Both the position numbers and the translations under genes were made by a program. Positions 6,884-14,549 of a stretch of 18,072 nt of DNA are shown piece by piece. The stretch covers positions 1-18,072 of the forward strand of contig DXBR01000060.1 of NCBI GenBank assembly GCA_019116455.1, written 5' to 3'. Every line of letters starts with the position of its first letter. Within the stretch, counting starts at the first letter, position 1. Under the pieces are notes generated by a model. It was not told the DNA's origin. It did no database searches and was given only the letters and a program-made list of their open reading frames with translations. This DNA is from Anaerobutyricum stercoris. Lineage in GTDB: Bacteria; Bacillota; Clostridia; Lachnospirales; Lachnospiraceae.

Positions 6884-9800
6884 ATGATTACTTACGAAAA
6901 CACAAAAACGATTTATGATCTGGTAGAACATGCCGGCAGAGATTATGACAACAGAGTTTTCCTCCGTTATGAGGAAAATGATATGGTCTTTGATATCAGC
7001 TACCGGCAATTTATGGGAGAGTGCCACGCCATTGCTGCATGGACAAAAGAACAGGACGCCTCCATCGGCCACAGAATTCAGGTGGGCCTGCTCGGAAGCA
7101 GCAGCCATCACTATCTGGCCGTCATGCTGGGCGTTATGTCCAACGGCAACGCTGTCGTTCCTCTGGATATCCAGATGAATGTGGAAACGCTGGCCGACTG
7201 CTTAAACCGGTCGGATGTGGACATTCTTTTTTATGACTGGGAACATCAGCCGCTGGTAGAAGGCGTAAAAAATCTCTGCCCTGGGATCAAATCTTACATA
7301 TCACTGCAGCACGGAAAACACGTGCCATGCTCTGACAATATCTTAAAAGAATTTGCGGGACGCACCGCCACGCCGAACGTATCGGAAAATAACTGCGCCA
7401 TGATTCTCTTTACTTCCGGAACTACCGGAAAAGGCAAAGGCGTCATGCTTTCCAACCGCAATCTCATCGACAATACATTTTGTACCACCGACACCGCACT
7501 CACGGAAAATGAAGTTTATCTGAACATTCTGCCAATCCATCATGTATTCTGTGTACACAGCGATGTATTGGTAACAATGCGCGACGGCAGTCTCCTGTGC
7601 TTAAACCGCGACATGAGCAAACTGGTAGATCATCTTAAATTATTTGAACCGACGGCTTTCAGTGTTGTGCCGATGGTAGCAAAAGCTCTTTATAACCGTT
7701 ACTGTCTTCTGAAAAAACAGCAGCCTGAGAAAAGTGATGAAGAAATAAAGGCGGAAGTCTACGGAAGACGGCTGCGGAAGGTAAGCTGCGGAGGCGGCTA
7801 TCTGACGCCGGAGCTGGCAGAGAACTATCGTGATCTGGGCATGTCCATCGCACAGGGTTACGGTATGTCTGAATGTTCTCCTGTTATCTCTGCTGCCGAC
7901 TGGGACCGCCCGGACAAGGTTTCTTCCGTGGGAAAAATCGTCAACCGCTGCCAGGTGCGCATCGTGGACGGAGAAATTCAGGTACAAAGCCCTTCTGTCA
8001 TGATGGGATATTATAAGGATCCTGAAAATACCGCGGAAGCCATCACCGATGACGGCTGGCTGTGTACCGGAGATCTTGGTTATGTGGATGATGAGGGATT
8101 TCTGTATCTGACCGGTCGAAAGAAAAACCTGATTATATTAAGTAACGGTGAAAATGTAGCTCCGGAACAGATTGAAAATATGTTTACCGATGAAGCTATC
8201 GTGGAAGACATCCTCGTATTTGAAGAAAATGACACTATCACTGCTGAGATTTATCCAAATTTCAAATACGCAGAAGCCAGTGACATCACCGATATCGAGG
8301 GCGCTGTAGGTGAAAGCATTGCCAAAATCAATCAGCAGCTTCCTACCTTCAAAAGAATCTTAAATTACCGCGTGCGCCGCGATCCGTTTGAAAAGACAAC
8401 ATCCAAAAAAATTAAACGTTCCAATTATTTCAGCCAGAAGAAGCTGGAAGCCGAACAGCGCGCAAAAATCGTTATGCCGCAGAACGATCTGCAGCAGCAG
8501 ATATATGACAGTGTGGCTGCTGTTCTGGGACATCAGAATTTCGGCATTACCACCGACTTCTACCGTGCCGGCATGGATTCCATGGGCAGCGTCATGCTTC
8601 TCACAGATCTGGCCGACAACATGAACTTCTCCATCACCCTGGACGATTTAATGGCTCACGCCACCGTAGAAAAACTGGAAACCTACTATAAGGAAACACA
8701 AAATGCAGAAAAAGTAGACTATTCCGTGCGCCCGGTTTATCCGCTGACCAATTTGCAGATTTATTTTGCTTATGTAATGCGCGGCAATACCACTGCCAAT
8801 CTGCCTTCTTTAATCCGTCTTGACAATAGCGTGGACCTCATCCGTCTGCAGAAAGCGGTGGAAGATCTGTTTGATGTACACCCTGGTCTGAAGGCTGTGA
8901 TCCAGATGGATGAAGGTGTATTTAAGAGTTTCCGTCATGACGATGCGAAAATCAATATCCCGATCATCCGTCAGAGCGATGAAGAATTTGCAGAAACCAG
9001 AAAGAATCTGTTAGTACCATTTATGTATGGAAAAGATGAACCGCTTTATCATGCAGGTATTTATCAGACTGACAGTGCCAATTTCCTTTTCCTGGATATC
9101 GCTCATATCGTCGGCGACGGCATTACTCTCCAGATTCTTTTTGAAGACTTGAACAGCCTTTACCTGGGCAATCCGGTGAAAAAAGAAAGTTACACCATGT
9201 TTGAATATGCTCTGGACGAAAAAGCCCGGGATCAAAAAGGAAAACGGAATCAGGATGTGGCATACTATCTGAACCTGATGAAAGACTTTAAAGTATCTAA
9301 CAGCATCCTTACCCGCAGAGATTTCCACGATCTGGACAAAGGCGTCAACGCTTCTCTGAAAGGTCGTTTTACCATCAGTCCAAATCAGCTGAACGCTTTC
9401 TGCCGGAAAAATAAAATATCTGAAAATGTCATGTTCCTGACAGCTTATAACTACTGTATCAGCATTTTCGCCAACGAAAAAGATGTGGTCAGCACCAGCA
9501 TACACAGCGGGCGAACCGACAGCCGCTGGACCAGACTGGCCGGCTGCCTGTTTACCACTTATCTTTTCCGCTACACCAACGTGCCTCATGAGACTGTACC
9601 GCAGCTTCTGCGCAGACACGCCCGTGAAATCATGGAGACCATGCGCTGCCATACTTCTACTCTGCACGCGGATGAAATGTTCATTCAATACCAGGGTGAT
9701 ATTCTGAATCTTGATGACATCGGCGGTGCACCGGCAGAAAGAGAACCAATCCAGCTTGATTCTCTGCCGTTCCATCTGCAGATCATGTCCAACAAAAAAG

Positions 9801-10483
9801 GATTCTACTACTATGAACTCCGGTACTGGGAGAATCGTTTTGACAGACAGCAGCTTGAGATCTTTATGGAATGTATGGACATCATTGTCAACGCTATGCT
9901 CACAGAACCTTCTGTGCGCCGCCTGAAAAAGCATCTGCCGGAACGTCTTTTCCCGAAACATTATTTTGTGAAAGCCGGAGATGTCAATGAAGCCGCCGGC
10001 TCCACGCTGATTCACGATGTCACACCGGACACTCTGGTAAAAGCCTACGTCTTTGACGAGACCTGCCGCAAACAGCCATACGGCGCATGGGGATCCCTCT
10101 ATATCATGGATCATCCGACAAAAGGATGGAGCGACCGGATCACCAATCCATACAGCGGTGGAATGCTTTATCAGACAGGGCTTCATGCCAGAATCCTTCC
10201 GGATGGCTCTCTGGATATCATGGAACGCTGCGGACGAACCATCATGGTGGAAAATCTTACCGGCCGTGATTACCTTGACCTTGAGAAGCTGGAAGATACA
10301 TTGACCGGTTACGACGGAATCTCCTCTGCTTCCGCCTACACATGCTGGGGACCGGAGCACCGTCTGATCCTCTGCGCGGATATCACCGGCGCCGCTGAAC
10401 CTGACATGGAGAAGCTTAGGGCTTATCTTGAAGAAAAACTGGAAGCCTGCCTTGTGCCGAAAGAAATTCATTATATGGCATAG
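6884..10483 (+). CDS. NRPS-like synthetase: adenylation, carrier, condensation, truncated second adenylation domain
   Basis: Residues are numbered from the in-frame ATG at 6872; I prefer the ATG at 6884 because GAGGGAG precedes it. Residues 10-515 form an adenylate-forming domain closest to acyl-CoA synthetases: P-loop TSGTTGKGKG (181-190), GYGMSECSP (329-337), TGDLGYVDDEGFLYLTGRKK (399-418), and a C-terminal lysine region EKTTSKKIKR (507-516). A carrier domain follows (about 537-605), with the phosphopantetheine serine S570 in GMDSMGS. Residues 620-1010 are a condensation domain starting YPLTNLQ, with the active-site motif as AHIVGDG (744-750); the catalytic second His is kept, the first is Ala. 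Residues 1050-1203 resemble only the small C-terminal part of another adenylation domain (YQTG at 1100-1103, ILPDGSLDIMER at 1108-1119) and stop before A10. There is no thioesterase, reductase or phosphopantetheinyl transferase gene nearby. Likely role: activate an acid and condense it with a free amine or alcohol. The substrates are unknown. Confidence 0.88.
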   Translation: MITYENTKTIYDLVEHAGRDYDNRVFLRYEENDMVFDISYRQFMGECHAIAAWTKEQDASIGHRIQVGLLGSSSHHYLAVMLGVMSNGNAVVPLDIQMNVETLADCLNRSDVDILFYDWEHQPLVEGVKNLCPGIKSYISLQHGKHVPCSDNILKEFAGRTATPNVSENNCAMILFTSGTTGKGKGVMLSNRNLIDNTFCTTDTALTENEVYLNILPIHHVFCVHSDVLVTMRDGSLLCLNRDMSKLVDHLKLFEPTAFSVVPMVAKALYNRYCLLKKQQPEKSDEEIKAEVYGRRLRKVSCGGGYLTPELAENYRDLGMSIAQGYGMSECSPVISAADWDRPDKVSSVGKIVNRCQVRIVDGEIQVQSPSVMMGYYKDPENTAEAITDDGWLCTGDLGYVDDEGFLYLTGRKKNLIILSNGENVAPEQIENMFTDEAIVEDILVFEENDTITAEIYPNFKYAEASDITDIEGAVGESIAKINQQLPTFKRILNYRVRRDPFEKTTSKKIKRSNYFSQKKLEAEQRAKIVMPQNDLQQQIYDSVAAVLGHQNFGITTDFYRAGMDSMGSVMLLTDLADNMNFSITLDDLMAHATVEKLETYYKETQNAEKVDYSVRPVYPLTNLQIYFAYVMRGNTTANLPSLIRLDNSVDLIRLQKAVEDLFDVHPGLKAVIQMDEGVFKSFRHDDAKINIPIIRQSDEEFAETRKNLLVPFMYGKDEPLYHAGIYQTDSANFLFLDIAHIVGDGITLQILFEDLNSLYLGNPVKKESYTMFEYALDEKARDQKGKRNQDVAYYLNLMKDFKVSNSILTRRDFHDLDKGVNASLKGRFTISPNQLNAFCRKNKISENVMFLTAYNYCISIFANEKDVVSTSIHSGRTDSRWTRLAGCLFTTYLFRYTNVPHETVPQLLRRHAREIMETMRCHTSTLHADEMFIQYQGDILNLDDIGGAPAEREPIQLDSLPFHLQIMSNKKGFYYYELRYWENRFDRQQLEIFMECMDIIVNAMLTEPSVRRLKKHLPERLFPKHYFVKAGDVNEAAGSTLIHDVTPDTLVKAYVFDETCRKQPYGAWGSLYIMDHPTKGWSDRITNPYSGGMLYQTGLHARILPDGSLDIMERCGRTIMVENLTGRDYLDLEKLEDTLTGYDGISSASAYTCWGPEHRLILCADITGAAEPDMEKLRAYLEEKLEACLVPKEIHYMA

Positions 10484-10524
10484 ACAGATTTCCATATGCA
10501 AAAATACCTTATCATAAAACGCTG

Positions 10525-10554
10525 GCGCGAAGAATAGTTTTTCTCTTCGGACGC
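10525..10554. other. Hairpin immediately before the terminator
   Basis: GCG-CGAAGA pairs with TCTTCG-(GA)-CGC across a ten-base loop. It abuts the terminator hairpin at 10555-10584 and may protect or reinforce the 3' end of the NRPS-like transcript. It is not itself followed by a T-run on the plus strand. Confidence 0.45.
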
Positions 10555-10584
10555 AAAAAGGGGCTGCACCAACAGTCCCTTTTT
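10555..10584. terminator. Bidirectional rho-independent terminator between convergent genes
   Basis: A 12-base stem, AAAAAGGGGCTG pairing with CAGTCCCTTTTT with one G-T wobble, encloses the six-base loop CACCAA. The A-run and T-run at its base serve both directions, ending the NRPS-like gene (plus strand, stop at 10483) and the pyrimidine/MATE/Crp operon (minus strand, stop at 10605). Confidence 0.88.
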
Positions 10585-10604
10585 CTTTCTATGTTCAATC
10601 CTTA

Positions 10605-11336
10605 TTAAATTGCCTCCTTAAACACCTCGCCGGCCCTTTCTTTCAACAGCAGATATTGTTTCCGGTTAATCTCTATCACATTTCCTCTCCTGGAAATGTA
10701 TCCGTCACCAGTGAACTTTTTTATACAGCGATTTACCGAGCGAACGCAGATGCCTGTGTAATCGGAAAGTTCCTGACGGACCAGACGGATGCGGAGAATA
10801 CCGTTTTCCGCATAGTTTTCATACCAGTCAGAGAAAAGACATGCCAGGCGGCTGGATCCCTGCAGAAAAAGAAAATCTCTGCTGCTGCAGGCCTGCTCAA
10901 AAAGATACTCTCCCATCAGTTTGGACTCTCTTTTCAGAGCGGCAATATCTGTCTGCAGCCAGTGTTCAAATGTGTGTTTCGGAATCTTGACCAGAGTACA
11001 CGGCGTAATCGTCTCCAGCGTATGGCTGTGCTCCTGCACTTCCATGAGAATCTCCATCCCTCCATAGGCATACACCTTAGCAAAGGGCCGGTGGCTATAG
11101 GACATGCCCTGAAGACTGCAATTCGTTACCTTCACCATTCCCTCTCCGATCAGACATACGGTGCGGACGTCGTCTCCCTCATAAAAAATGATACTTTCTT
11201 CTTCTGTCTCCTCAACCCGCATGGATTCCAGCAGCCACTGCGGCGCCGTTTCAAAATATTCCTCGAATTGCTTTCTGCGTTCTTTATCGAGCCTGCTCAG
11301 AAAAGGCAGGGTTGTTGTCAAGCATTTTTTATCCAT
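10605..11336 (-). CDS. Crp/Fnr-family transcriptional regulator
   Basis: A 243-residue protein with a cyclic-nucleotide-binding-like beta-roll (about 40-130), a long dimerisation helix and a Crp-type helix-turn-helix (184-223, LVRQELSDYTGICVRSVNRC). The phosphate-binding cassette is not conserved: where E. coli Crp has GE and RSA, this protein has GG (92-93) and HSH (103-105), so cAMP binding is unlikely. The N-terminal cysteine cluster of Fnr is absent too. In the recognition helix the usual Glu is Arg (V198-R199-S200-V201-N202-R203), implying a different operator. The ATG overlaps the stop of the MATE gene by eight bases with GGAG seven bases upstream, so the two are translationally coupled. 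As the last gene of the operon it may regulate that operon. The effector is unknown. Confidence 0.88.
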   Translation of the reverse strand: MDKKCLTTTLPFLSRLDKERRKQFEEYFETAPQWLLESMRVEETEEESIIFYEGDDVRTVCLIGEGMVKVTNCSLQGMSYSHRPFAKVYAYGGMEILMEVQEHSHTLETITPCTLVKIPKHTFEHWLQTDIAALKRESKLMGEYLFEQACSSRDFLFLQGSSRLACLFSDWYENYAENGILRIRLVRQELSDYTGICVRSVNRCIKKFTGDGYISRRGNVIEINRKQYLLLKERAGEVFKEAI

Positions 11337-12708
11337 CCGTTTTCTCCAATAGTCCTGTTTTTAAGATAATACATACACAGCAGATACATGTCACTATCTC
11401 CGCACACGGAAAGGCAAGCCACACGCCGGTCATACCCCAGAATCTTGTCAACAGCCACATGAATAGATACAGGGCGAGCATCTGCCGCATCAGATTGATA
11501 AACAGACTGTATTTGATCTGATTGACCGCCTGCATATAGGATGCAGCCATGGTGCTGATACCATTAAACAGATAACCTGCCGCCATGACGCGAAGCGCCG
11601 GAACTCCGAAGGAGAGCATTTCCCCCGATGCCAGAAATACCTTCAGAATCTGCGACGGAAACACCGACAGCAGCAGTTCTCCGGCTCCCATAAGCAGCAT
11701 GGCGATTCCTGTGCCGTATATCAGCGCCTGCTTCAGCCTTTCCTTGTTTCCTGCTCCATAATTAAAGCTCATAATCGGGATACAACCCTGAATCAGACCA
11801 TTCACTGTCATAACCACCATCTGCTGTGCTTTAAAATACGCTCCGAAAAATGCGACTGCTGTAGTGGAATACACTGCCAGAAATCCGTTGGTAAAAGTTA
11901 CCATGCAGGCGCCCAGCGCATTCATGACGAAGGACGGAAGCCCACACCGGAAAATCTCCGGCCAGATGGACAGATTCAGTTTCAACCCTTTTATTTTTAT
12001 CCTGACCTTCTGCCTGGTAAACAGCAGGACATAAAATGCAAGAATCATGGACAGGGTATATCCCAATACGGTAGACAATGCCGCTCCTTCCACTCCCATG
12101 GCCGGAAACGGTCCCAGTCCGAATATCAGAACCGGATCAAAAATAAAGTTAAAAACGACGCCGACCGCCTGAAACAGCATGGGAGCAATCATATTTCCCG
12201 TTCCCTGCAGAATCTTCTGAATTGCAATGTGCACCATGTTTGGAATCTGCATAAACACGCATATTTTCATGTATTCCATGCTGAGACTGTATATTTTCTC
12301 ATCGGTGATAAAAATCCTGAAGTATGGCCCAAGAATCAATGCAAACACCAGATTCAGCACGATTCCGAAAAGAAACGACAACAGTATTCCATGACTCACC
12401 ACGGTATCCGCCTTGTCATATTCCTCTTTTCCCAGATGCCTTGCCACTAAAACGTTGATTCCCACACCGGTTCCAATGGAAAAAGCCAGCATCAGTGTAG
12501 TCAGAGGAAAAGCGAAGGATACCGCTGTCAGGGCATCCTCGCTCAGCCAGGCGACAAAAAGACAGTCCACAAAATTATACGTATACTGCAGGAACATGGA
12601 AAACAACGGCGGCAGCGACATTTTAATGATCAGCGGCAGCACCGGCTCCGTACCCATGACGTTGACCTGTTTCTGATTGATTGTTTCCTGCGGTACACCC
12701 TCTGCCAT
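11329..12708 (-). CDS. MATE-family efflux transporter
   Basis: A protein of about 459 residues with roughly twelve membrane helices in two homologous halves, and the MATE hallmarks: MGTEPVLPLIIKMSLP before helix 1, then conserved stretches such as NFVDCLFVAWLS, NVLVARHLGK and, in the second half, GCIPIMSFNYGAGN. MATE proteins export organic cations or other metabolites, driven by sodium or protons. The start is uncertain. The ATG at 12708 follows the amidohydrolase stop by one base, suggesting coupled translation without its own ribosome binding site. An in-frame GTG at 12723 and an internal ATG at the MGTEP motif are alternatives. The gene overlaps the Crp/Fnr gene downstream. It may export the product of the pathway, a toxic analogue, or something unrelated. 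Confidence 0.9.
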   Translation of the reverse strand: MAEGVPQETINQKQVNVMGTEPVLPLIIKMSLPPLFSMFLQYTYNFVDCLFVAWLSEDALTAVSFAFPLTTLMLAFSIGTGVGINVLVARHLGKEEYDKADTVVSHGILLSFLFGIVLNLVFALILGPYFRIFITDEKIYSLSMEYMKICVFMQIPNMVHIAIQKILQGTGNMIAPMLFQAVGVVFNFIFDPVLIFGLGPFPAMGVEGAALSTVLGYTLSMILAFYVLLFTRQKVRIKIKGLKLNLSIWPEIFRCGLPSFVMNALGACMVTFTNGFLAVYSTTAVAFFGAYFKAQQMVVMTVNGLIQGCIPIMSFNYGAGNKERLKQALIYGTGIAMLLMGAGELLLSVFPSQILKVFLASGEMLSFGVPALRVMAAGYLFNGISTMAASYMQAVNQIKYSLFINLMRQMLALYLFMWLLTRFWGMTGVWLAFPCAEIVTCICCVCIILKTGLLEKTDG

Positions 12709-12709
12709 A

Positions 12710-13966
12710 TTATTTTGCGTCACACTTCAGCACTGCATTCAACAGCACAGAAGCTCCCTGTGTACACTGTTTTACAGAGGTGAACTCCGGCTCACAGTGA
12801 GAATGTCCGTCTTTGGACGGAACAAAAATCATAGTGGTAGGAATCATATAAGCGCAGAACTGTGCATCGTGTCCGGCTCCGGAATTAATTCTCTGATTGG
12901 TGTATCCAAGCTCTTTTACGGCTTCTTCCACATATCCTACAAGCTCTTTGTCAAAGTAAACAGTGTCACGAGTCCACGCCGGCTCATACTCCACCCTGCA
13001 GCCTGCCACTTCTTTTGGTATATTTTCAATGACTTTCACCACCTGCTCGATGACCTTCGGGTCTTCATGTCTTGCATCCAGTGAAAAATCCACATAATCC
13101 GGAATTACTGTATGTACGTTCGGGTGCAGCACAATCTCTCCCGTGGTATAAACCAGATCCGGATCCAGTTTATCTAGTTCATCATGAAGATACTGCAAAA
13201 CCTTTGCAGCTGCATAAAATGCGTCATGACGGTATTTCATCGGAGTTGTGCCCGCATGGTCTGCCTGTCCGTAAGTCTTAATGCGGTAGCAGAGCATACC
13301 GAGCACACAGGTTACTACGCCGATATCGTTGCCTGCCGCTTCCAGAATCGGACCCTGTTCGATGTGAAGCTCGAACATTGCTTTATAATCTTTCGGATTC
13401 AGACGATTTTCCTTCGGTCCCTTGTAGCCGGACGCCTCCAGCGCATCGCCGAAGGTCTGGCTGGCATCCAGAATAGATTTGGACTGCAGCATATCTTCAT
13501 GTTTGAACTTATATCGGATATTCTCCGGCAGATAGTCGTAACAGAGAACGCCGGAAGCCATCATGGACGGCGGATACAGAGAACCTTCCTCGTTGGTCCA
13601 GATCATTGCGGTCAGATTATGTCTGTGAGGAATCTTCTCCGCTGCTACGGTCTCGAGCACTTCCATAGCTCCCATAACTCCGAGGATACCGTCATAGTTT
13701 CCTCCGTTCTTTACAGAGTCACAGTGGGATGCCATGACGATTCCCGGCAGCTCCGGCTCGGAACCTTTGAGAGTAGCATACATACACGCCATATCGTCCG
13801 TCTTGATCTCCGCTCCGATGGCCTTCATTCTTCGCTCAAACTCAGCTCTGGCCTGCTTTGCCTCCGGAGACAGAGAGTATCTTGTAATTCCTCCGTGACC
13901 GGCGTCGCCAAACTGACTGAATGTTTTAATTTTATCTTCCATACGTTTTTCACTGCATATATACAT
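12710..13966 (-). CDS. M20-family hydantoinase/carbamoylase-type amidohydrolase (predicted N-carbamoyl-beta-alanine hydrolase)
   Basis: A 418-residue metallopeptidase-fold enzyme of the Zn-dependent N-carbamoyl amino acid hydrolase family. Metal ligands are recognisable: H81 (SHCDS), D92 (NYDGILG), E127 (NEEGS), H201 (HIEQGP) and H390 (SHCEPEF). The dimerisation-domain motif GQADHAGTTPM (233-243) is typical of this family, which includes allantoate amidohydrolase, L-carbamoylase and bacterial and yeast beta-alanine synthases. Placed in the operon with preTA and hydA, the best prediction is hydrolysis of N-carbamoyl-beta-alanine to beta-alanine, CO2 and ammonia, the third step of reductive pyrimidine breakdown. 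The start at 13966 is supported by AGGAGG eight bases upstream. Allantoate or L-carbamoyl amino acids as substrate cannot be excluded, but no allantoin genes are visible here. Confidence 0.85.
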   Translation of the reverse strand: MYICSEKRMEDKIKTFSQFGDAGHGGITRYSLSPEAKQARAEFERRMKAIGAEIKTDDMACMYATLKGSEPELPGIVMASHCDSVKNGGNYDGILGVMGAMEVLETVAAEKIPHRHNLTAMIWTNEEGSLYPPSMMASGVLCYDYLPENIRYKFKHEDMLQSKSILDASQTFGDALEASGYKGPKENRLNPKDYKAMFELHIEQGPILEAAGNDIGVVTCVLGMLCYRIKTYGQADHAGTTPMKYRHDAFYAAAKVLQYLHDELDKLDPDLVYTTGEIVLHPNVHTVIPDYVDFSLDARHEDPKVIEQVVKVIENIPKEVAGCRVEYEPAWTRDTVYFDKELVGYVEEAVKELGYTNQRINSGAGHDAQFCAYMIPTTMIFVPSKDGHSHCEPEFTSVKQCTQGASVLLNAVLKCDAK

Positions 13967-14010
13967 CTTCCATTCCTCCTGTCTTTAATATTGACTCCAT
14001 TTCCTGTATA

Positions 14011-14451
14011 TTAATTCTTGATTTTTTTTCCGTGCTGTTTCAAAAGTTTCCACATATCCATGGCCAGGAGCAGGCCAGCCGCGATTGCCACTGATGTGAC
14101 CAACGCTTCCACAGCCGCTGCCCGTCCTTTCTCTGTCTCACCCTGAAAGAAATAGTACATGGTGTGATACAGGGCGGCTCCCGGAATCAGCGGAATGATT
14201 CCCACGGCGATATACGCTGTCCGGGGCATTTTGGTATAGATCGCCATAATTTCCATATAAAAACCCAGAGCAATTCCGGCAATCACAAACTGCACCCCGT
14301 AGGACGAAATCAGCAGGCCCGCCGCCAGATAAACCGTCCATGCAAGGCCGCCGCCAATGGCCGTATACAGCACCTGTTTTCCTCGCAAATGAAAGCACAG
14401 CGCAAATCCCACTGACCCGAAAAAGCCGCTGACAATCTGTATCCAATCCAT
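14011..14451 (-). CDS. ThrE C-terminal / YjjB-type exporter subunit
   Basis: A 146-residue membrane protein with about four helices, corresponding to the C-terminal half of ThrE-type threonine/serine exporters or to the separate subunit YjjB. Visible features are an N-terminal helix IQIVSGFFGSVGFALCFHLRG, a central helix and the loop IPLIPGAALYHTMYYF, whose P-G pair is typical of the family. It ends with a basic tail. GGAG lies seven bases before the ATG. Its partner, the N-terminal (YjjP-like) half, is encoded 96 bases upstream in the operon. YjjPB in E. coli has been linked to succinate export and ThrE to threonine and serine. Here, beside a pathway ending in beta-alanine, export of a small amino acid or carboxylate is a reasonable guess only. 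Confidence 0.87.
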   Translation of the reverse strand: MDWIQIVSGFFGSVGFALCFHLRGKQVLYTAIGGGLAWTVYLAAGLLISSYGVQFVIAGIALGFYMEIMAIYTKMPRTAYIAVGIIPLIPGAALYHTMYYFFQGETEKGRAAAVEALVTSVAIAAGLLLAMDMWKLLKQHGKKIKN

Positions 14452-14481
14452 CCTCTTTCTCCTTTTTCTTTATATTATCTT

Positions 14482-14549
14482 CACTCCGGAAGTTCTGCTG
14501 TCCGCTTTTTTGTCTTCCCCACTCCCGAAGTCTGTTGTCCACTTTATTC
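14482..14549. repeat. Imperfect tandem direct repeat between the two exporter subunit genes
   Basis: Two copies of a sequence of about 29 bases, starting CACTCCGGAAG (14482-14510) and CACTCCCGAAG (14520-14549), match at about 24 positions with one single-base gap. The second copy runs into the stop codon of the YjjP-like gene. It fills most of the 96-base gap between two genes that elsewhere are often fused or closely spaced, so it may be a local duplication of the gene's 3' end. Confidence 0.7.

Noticed and set aside
9011..10501. Minus-strand open frame of 496 codons opposite the condensation domain
   Set aside because: The plus strand carries clear condensation and adenylation motifs; the antisense translation has no recognisable domain.
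13184..14014. Plus-strand open frame of 276 codons opposite the M20 amidohydrolase
   Set aside because: Antisense to a gene with all metal ligands and a good ribosome binding site; no family resemblance.
14138..14542. Minus-strand frame of 134 codons overlapping the YjjB-like gene in another frame
   Set aside because: The YjjB-like frame has a ribosome binding site, membrane helices and family motifs; this frame has none of these.
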